64,000 nucleotides of DNA from Zonotrichia leucophrys gambelii (taxonomy: Eukaryota > Chordata > Aves > Passeriformes > Passerellidae): contig NC_088170.1 of assembly GCF_028769735.1 (NCBI RefSeq), forward strand, positions 51,307,585 to 51,371,584. Direction: 5' to 3'. A program made the translations under genes and the position numbers. Under the pieces are notes generated by a model. It worked only from the letters and a program-made list of their open reading frames with translations. It was not told the DNA's origin and ran no database searches. Of the stretch, positions 58,778 through 64,000 are shown piece after piece. The stretch's first letter is position 1, and every line of letters starts with the position of its first letter.

Positions 58778-61309
58778 GAAACGTGATGGTCTAAGAATAA
58801 GGTAAAAGAGAAATATTATATAAAACAGAACAGTTAGCGTGTTAGTTAGCATGCACAAAATCTTATTAACTCCCCTTCTAGAGAATTTACAGATTAAGAA
58901 AGTGGTGAACTGAGCCTCCCAAGTGGGCATGGGAAAAAAAAATTGAAAAAACCCCAAAATGTTAGGTGTCTGGCTACAAAAAACCATGATATTCTGCAAT
59001 ATTGTGAATAAATGACATGATATGTAGATATGGGATTATGGAGTCTGCAAAGCATTGAGTGAGATAAATGGGGAAGTTCATTGCTCTCAGAGATATAATT
59101 TCAAATATTCTTCATCTCAGGAAGACATTTGGTTACACTCTGCTACCTTCCATTGGTTACAGGCACTGCTCTTGCTTTCAAGGTTATAGCAAGGAAGGTT
59201 GGAAATAAATCTGTGTTTTATTTTTGGTTTTAATGAATACTGAGGTGCTAGGGTCCCTGCTGGCTGTGAGAAGTACTTTCTATGCAAAAAATGTAGCTGC
59301 AGAATAAAGTGGCCCATGGATTAATCAATTTCCCCACACGTTTCTTTGTCTCCATATTCTCCATGTCCAGACCACTAGAAGCTGAAAGATGATTTCAGAG
59401 GGACTTTCAGTAAGGTCTCACTACCATTAACATGTAGCAACATTTAAGTAAAATAATGCAAAGTACATGCAAAATTACCTGAAGTGATAAGCTTGGCTAT
59501 ACGATTCTGAGTGTGCAGATTTTTACTGCTTCAAATAATGCCATTCTCCTGGAGGTTATCAGGTTCACCCCTTCTACTTTCTAAGGTGATGCAAATGGAA
59601 AGAATCAGCCTGCATGTGTACATCACACAGTGTGCTTTCATGTGCATGGGCTAGGGCGCTTTCAGCTGTAGCACAGGATTCCTCCTCTTCATCTTAAGTA
59701 TCAGCAGGCTAACATAACACTATTAATCACTAAGTTCAAAAGCAAAGATTTCTGTGTTACTGGACACTTGTGAAGGACACTTATATAAATCAAAGAACTT
59801 TTAGATTCCAAAATATGTACATTTTTTTCTTACTCATCAAGATAATTGAAAGTAAATAAACTAAATTCTTTCAAAACAAGAAAACTAAATGCTCTTTACT
59901 TTTACTGCTCTTTACAATATTACAGATCTGAAGGATATGTAAAGTGCATATACATTTACATATACACATATATTTAAACCTATTCTTGTTGTTATTTAGA
60001 GATTGCATATTTTCACTAGTTTGTCCAGCTTCAAATTGCAGCAGAATGCAATGGGTTCCATTCTAAGTTATAGTATTATAAATTGAGAGTATCATTCTGA
60101 GGGAAAAAAAGCCCAAGACATAGAAGCTTTTATGTAAAAATATAGAATACGATCACAGATCAAGCAAACATTTATATATGTTTCCTAGTTAAAATTGGTG
60201 ACATTATTTTACTGATATAGATTACATAAATGTCAGATGCATAATACTGACATATTTAAGAATTATAAATATCTATATCATGTAAGATCAGTACAGTGGT
60301 AATTTTATTTTATGTCTGTAAATTCCAAGCCCATATGCTTTTATAGAAATTTTTCAAGGGACAAAATTACTCCCATCCATTTAGAGTATATTATTCTTGC
60401 TCATTCTTAGGGCTGTTAGGTACACTACTGTTACAAAAATCTTCTTTCTTTTGTTGAAAAGAAAAAAAATTTAAAAGAGAAAAATTATTTTGAAAAGAGA
60501 ACTGTGTATTAGCTCAGAAAAGCATGAATGTGAGATGAAATGAAGATCTTAAAAGACCTCAGTCAGAAACTTAATGTCATAAACATTTCTTTTACCACTA
60601 TATTAAGTTTTATGACTGTCTCTAGATTGATTTTCAAAATTCTGTGCATGTGGGTTTTGGTCTAAAGCTGAACACAGTTGGAGTCTTTTCCAGCAATTTC
60701 TTTTAAAGAAGAGAACCTATCAAACACTTTAGGTTCAGTTTTGAATACAAATTCTCATTTTTTTAAACTGTACTGCTGCTTTAATATCATTTACAATTTT
60801 TTAAGGAAGAAGCCTTATTAAATATCTGCCTAAGTCAATCAGAGTCAACCTGGACAAACTCATGAAATTTCTAATACAAGAAGCAAGACTAGAAGGACAT
60901 TTTTGTATCTTCTGCTTAGCTAGAGCAAAAGTTGGAAGCACATCCTTCCATTTACAATAAAATATGTCTGTTTTGATTCAGAAATTGATAGTCTGTGTAA
61001 AATTAGGCTGCACATTGATTTTATGATGTTTTACTTAGACTGAATTGTGTTATCAAAAATGTATAGTCAGGCAGTCTCTTGAATGTTTTACCAGATGCAT
61101 TTATTTCTAGTTTTTTTGCCAGTCAATGACAGGTGCGTGGTACATACCAATTATATCTTACTTTCCTCACACACTAAGGTGTTATTATTTCACAGCTTTT
61201 GAGCTTGTCAGTGCAAGTTGATTACTTCTAATTTTCCTTTTATAGGACAGGCTCTAGAGTAGTTTCTTTTTAAAGTACAGAAGTACTAAATTAGTTCTGT
61301 GGTGCTGTC

Positions 61310-61560
61310 AGAGACTAGAAAAGGTGATCTGTTTTGAGACATCTCAGGCTTGGAATGTGTGGTAGGGGGTGGGTCAGGCCTTGCTCTGGTGAGCTGCGCA
61401 GTCTGTCAGTCCTGTCGCACTGCAGGCAGCCCCCAGTGTCACCTAACCTGGTCCCTAAAAGGCTGAGAGAACATAAATCCCACCTGGGAAGGAGGCCCAG
61501 GATGGGCCAAAAAGGTTTAAGAAGGTTCACCATGAGCCAAGCACTTTAACTCTGTCTTCA
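61310..61560. other. GC-richer patch, possible degraded repeat
   Basis: This stretch is clearly richer in G and C than its surroundings and has overlapping frames on both strands (72 codons reverse, 71 forward) with no recognisable motif. The local composition resembles an old LTR, but it has no partner elsewhere in the window, and I cannot assign a family. Confidence 0.3.
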
Positions 61561-62472
61561 CCTTGGAGTTTTACATTGCTGGAACCCAGGTCTTGGTAGC
61601 TATGTCTTTTCTTTTGGTAGCTTTTCTCTTTCCCTTTTCCTTCTTCTCATGGAACATAACATCAAATGGATTCTATTGTCTATGTTCATTGGGCCAAGTC
61701 TGTACTCTGATAAGTGATATTATGTTGTATTTATGCTTTTGCCAATGTTCCTCAATTTTCTGCACTTTGCCAGTAAACTTTTGTGTGGTTTCTACCTCTT
61801 GAGAATAAGTGGTTGAGATCTTCTCCTTTCTGTCTACTTAGAGCAAAAGAATTCTGATATAGCCCTAGGTTTGAGTGACCAGAGTGTAATAGCTGTACAA
61901 CTCCACCCTTTGTGTTTCCTTTAGAAGGCTACACCATATTAAAGAGTTCTTTCCTTGAGAACTATAAATTGCAGTGGTCCTCACTGGATGAGAAAAGCAT
62001 TAAGTGGCTCTGGTAACACGATTGTCACTCACCATACTTCAAAGGACACATGCTAACCCACAGTTTTGTGCAAAAATATAAAGAACTCCTAAACTGAAAG
62101 AGATACTTGGAGAGTTCTTCCAGCCAGTATAGGTCTTTTATAACTCAGAATGATTTAGAGAACAAAAAATGCAAATCTGCATATATGGAGAGCTATTAGA
62201 TGTTCTACAAACAGCAGTAAACAGGGGTTTAAAGCCACGATGGACACATGGTTTTAAAAAATGTTTTACAGATATGTTGTTTTTTGCTGCAGAATGAAAA
62301 TTTAATCTTGCAATTTGCATGTTAAGTGGATCTGCTGGTACATTACATGGAACAATTTATTGTAGCTTGTTCTCTCAGAAGCAAAAAAGATAAACACAAG
62401 AAGCACATGTTGGTTCTTCCTTAAATTTAAATGATAATTCATTAAGGCATTTTACATTCTAGAGTTACCAGC

Positions 62473-62493
62473 AGATGTGTGTTTCACACATCT
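62473..62493. repeat. Perfect 9-bp hairpin, 3-nt loop
   Basis: The arm agatgtgtg (62473-62481), ttt, then cacacatct (62485-62493). Confidence 0.95.
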
Positions 62494-64000
62494 TCTGAGA
62501 GTCACAGTGTACAGCTGAGGCTCCTTACTAACATGGGAGTTGTTTAAGAGTTAATTGGAGAAGCTGGAGACTGCTACCAATGCAACAGCACTCTACTCCT
62601 TCATGGAGGCTCCAATGAAGTTTTAGTTCTGCTTCAGAAGTGGAATTCAGAAGTCAAGGACAGAACATAAGGAATACTTTATTTAAAATTATCTAATTTG
62701 AAAACTAAATTTTCTCAAAAAGCAAAGCAATGTAAAAAGTGATAGTCTCTACTACTGCTAGTCAAAGTATAGAGTAGAAATAGAGGTTTAATTAAAACAC
62801 TTGTGTGGAAAAGATGTCCAAAAAATTTAATTTCCTTCTTAAGGCAGGCAGCTTTTCTGCTTCTGAAAAGTCTTATGACATCAATAACAAAAATATGTCA
62901 ACTATACTTTCAGAAATAAAGGGAAATACAGAATGGTCTTATACTTGGCATTATAAGAATTTTTTAACAGCTTTTTGTAGTATTTAAATTTTAATTTGAG
63001 AACTCTAATGGAAAATTTCTTTGTTTCTTCAAAAATAGTGTCTGTAGTCCTTTCTTGTATAGTAGTGTGATCAAAATTTGGATTAGAACCAAGGGTATAT
63101 AAAATGACATTTTAGGAAGCAAATGGGAAGTTCTCCCGTCATTGCTTTACTGTCTAAAGAAGGAAAGATATTCAGTTGTTACATTGACCAGTTGCTGCAT
63201 TATCTCTGCAATACTCAAGGAAGTTCAATGACAAATGACAGGAAAATCAATATGGTTCTGTACAATTGCTATTTTGTAGAGAAAGGCAGTCTTATTTGTT
63301 TTTCTAAAACAGTCTGGAAGCTATGTTAAAAAGAAATGATCTTGACATTCTTAATAATGTTTAAAATATCCTGCGTGCATAGGTCCTGTGTAGCAATCTC
63401 TGATGCCTTGACTTGGTTCCTTTTTCCTGTGGAATCCATGCCTCACTCATTGCACAGGACAATGTCAAGTTTGTGAAAGAAACAAGGTTGTACAGGACAG
63501 GGGCATAGCATCTTTCCTAACATAAGATGGCAGGAAGTAAGTGGAAAAAAATCTGCAATGAGAGAAAACTGCTCTGGCAGAGAAGAGTGATTTGCTAATT
63601 TGGACACTCTAATGCCCCTGGTCAAATCACTTCTGTCACTGTTTTATGAAATTTCCTTGTAATCTGGGCAAGGATAGAGGATTTTTTTGCCTGCATGCTC
63701 ATCAAAAGCACATTCTTTCATTACATTGCAAAATCTGGAGTATTTTAAAAATATTTTGAAGACTGTGTGTCCCCTGACCTATCAGAACACAAGCATCTTA
63801 AATTGAATAATGCTAGTTACAGTAATGACTCTCTGCTCCAGTGATTATAACACCACCATCTCACACCAAAGGTGACAGACAAAATCAATACTGATCATTC
63901 AGAAAATACATAGTGGCAAATATCAAAAGCTTACATAAAGTTAATAGTCCTGTTGTAATAACAGATCATAATTAATATGGCTTTAAAAAATGAAATAAAA

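Larger units (their letters stand above)
54924..64000. other. Non-coding AT-rich unique DNA
   Basis: No gene, RNA gene or named transposon recognised up to the right edge. Items: a GTTTT/T-rich tract at 56121-56159, two inverted repeats at 56543-56562 and 56668-56687, a 21-base T run at 58757-58777, a GC-richer patch at 61310-61560 and a small hairpin at 62473-62493. The 107-codon reverse frame at 58676-58999 runs through the T run as poly-Lys and is spurious. Confidence 0.6.

Noticed and set aside
58676..58999. 107-codon reverse frame
   Set aside because: It runs through the 21-base T homopolymer, giving a lysine string, and has no domain.

Overview
The window looks like vertebrate, specifically avian, nuclear DNA from a gene-poor stretch (intergenic, or inside a very large intron). 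It is AT-rich throughout and full of stop codons in all frames. Its interspersed repeats are bird-type: six CR1 LINE loci, five of them reading forward and one reverse, plus solo or fragmentary endogenous-retrovirus LTRs. The 386-bp LTR inside one CR1 resembles LTRs I associate with songbirds, so a passerine is my best guess. That species call is from memory and was not tested. I see no bacterial-style genes, operons, CRISPR arrays, rRNA or recognisable tRNA. None of the longer open reading frames looks like a real protein, and I could not recognise a host exon.

Layout. 1-755: retroviral LTR of family A, forward, cut by the left window edge. 756-5708: single-copy AT-rich DNA. 5709-6862: a forward CR1 LINE with a large internal deletion and a solo LTR inserted in it (5893-6278, reverse) flanked by a perfect 6-bp duplication. 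6863-9634: unique. 9635-9764: short CR1 3' end. 9765-16917: unique. 16918 to about 17830: second copy of LTR family A, reverse. 17831-21249: unique. 21250-21368: CR1 3' end. 21369-29844: unique, with a GC-richer patch at 27.56-28.05 kb. 29845-30158: solo LTR of family B, forward. 30159-34307: unique, with two adjacent perfect hairpins near 32.9 kb. 34308 to about 34530: fragment of another avian LTR, reverse. 34531-41904: unique. 41905-42100: CR1. 42101-44784: unique, very AT-rich around 43.0-43.2 kb. 44785-45450: reverse CR1 with an internal short duplication. 46957-47230: CR1 of a different subfamily. 47231-54632: unique, with a decayed inverted-repeat element at 47.7 kb, microsatellites near 52.6-52.95 kb and a strong G-quadruplex motif at 53.87 kb. 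54633-54923: second copy of LTR family B, reverse, lacking the promoter segment. 54924-64000: unique, with a GC-richer patch at 61.3-61.56 kb.

No genes work together here. The readable content is a record of transposition: CR1 retroposition, LTR insertion followed by LTR-LTR recombination to solo LTRs, and slow decay. The two family A LTRs lie in opposite orientation, as do the two family B LTRs. Both families were delimited by comparing copies within the window, which is the firmest evidence here. I found nothing that amounts to a new biological system. The best leads are the nested CR1/LTR locus, the two LTR pairs, the G-quadruplex motif and several perfect inverted repeats.
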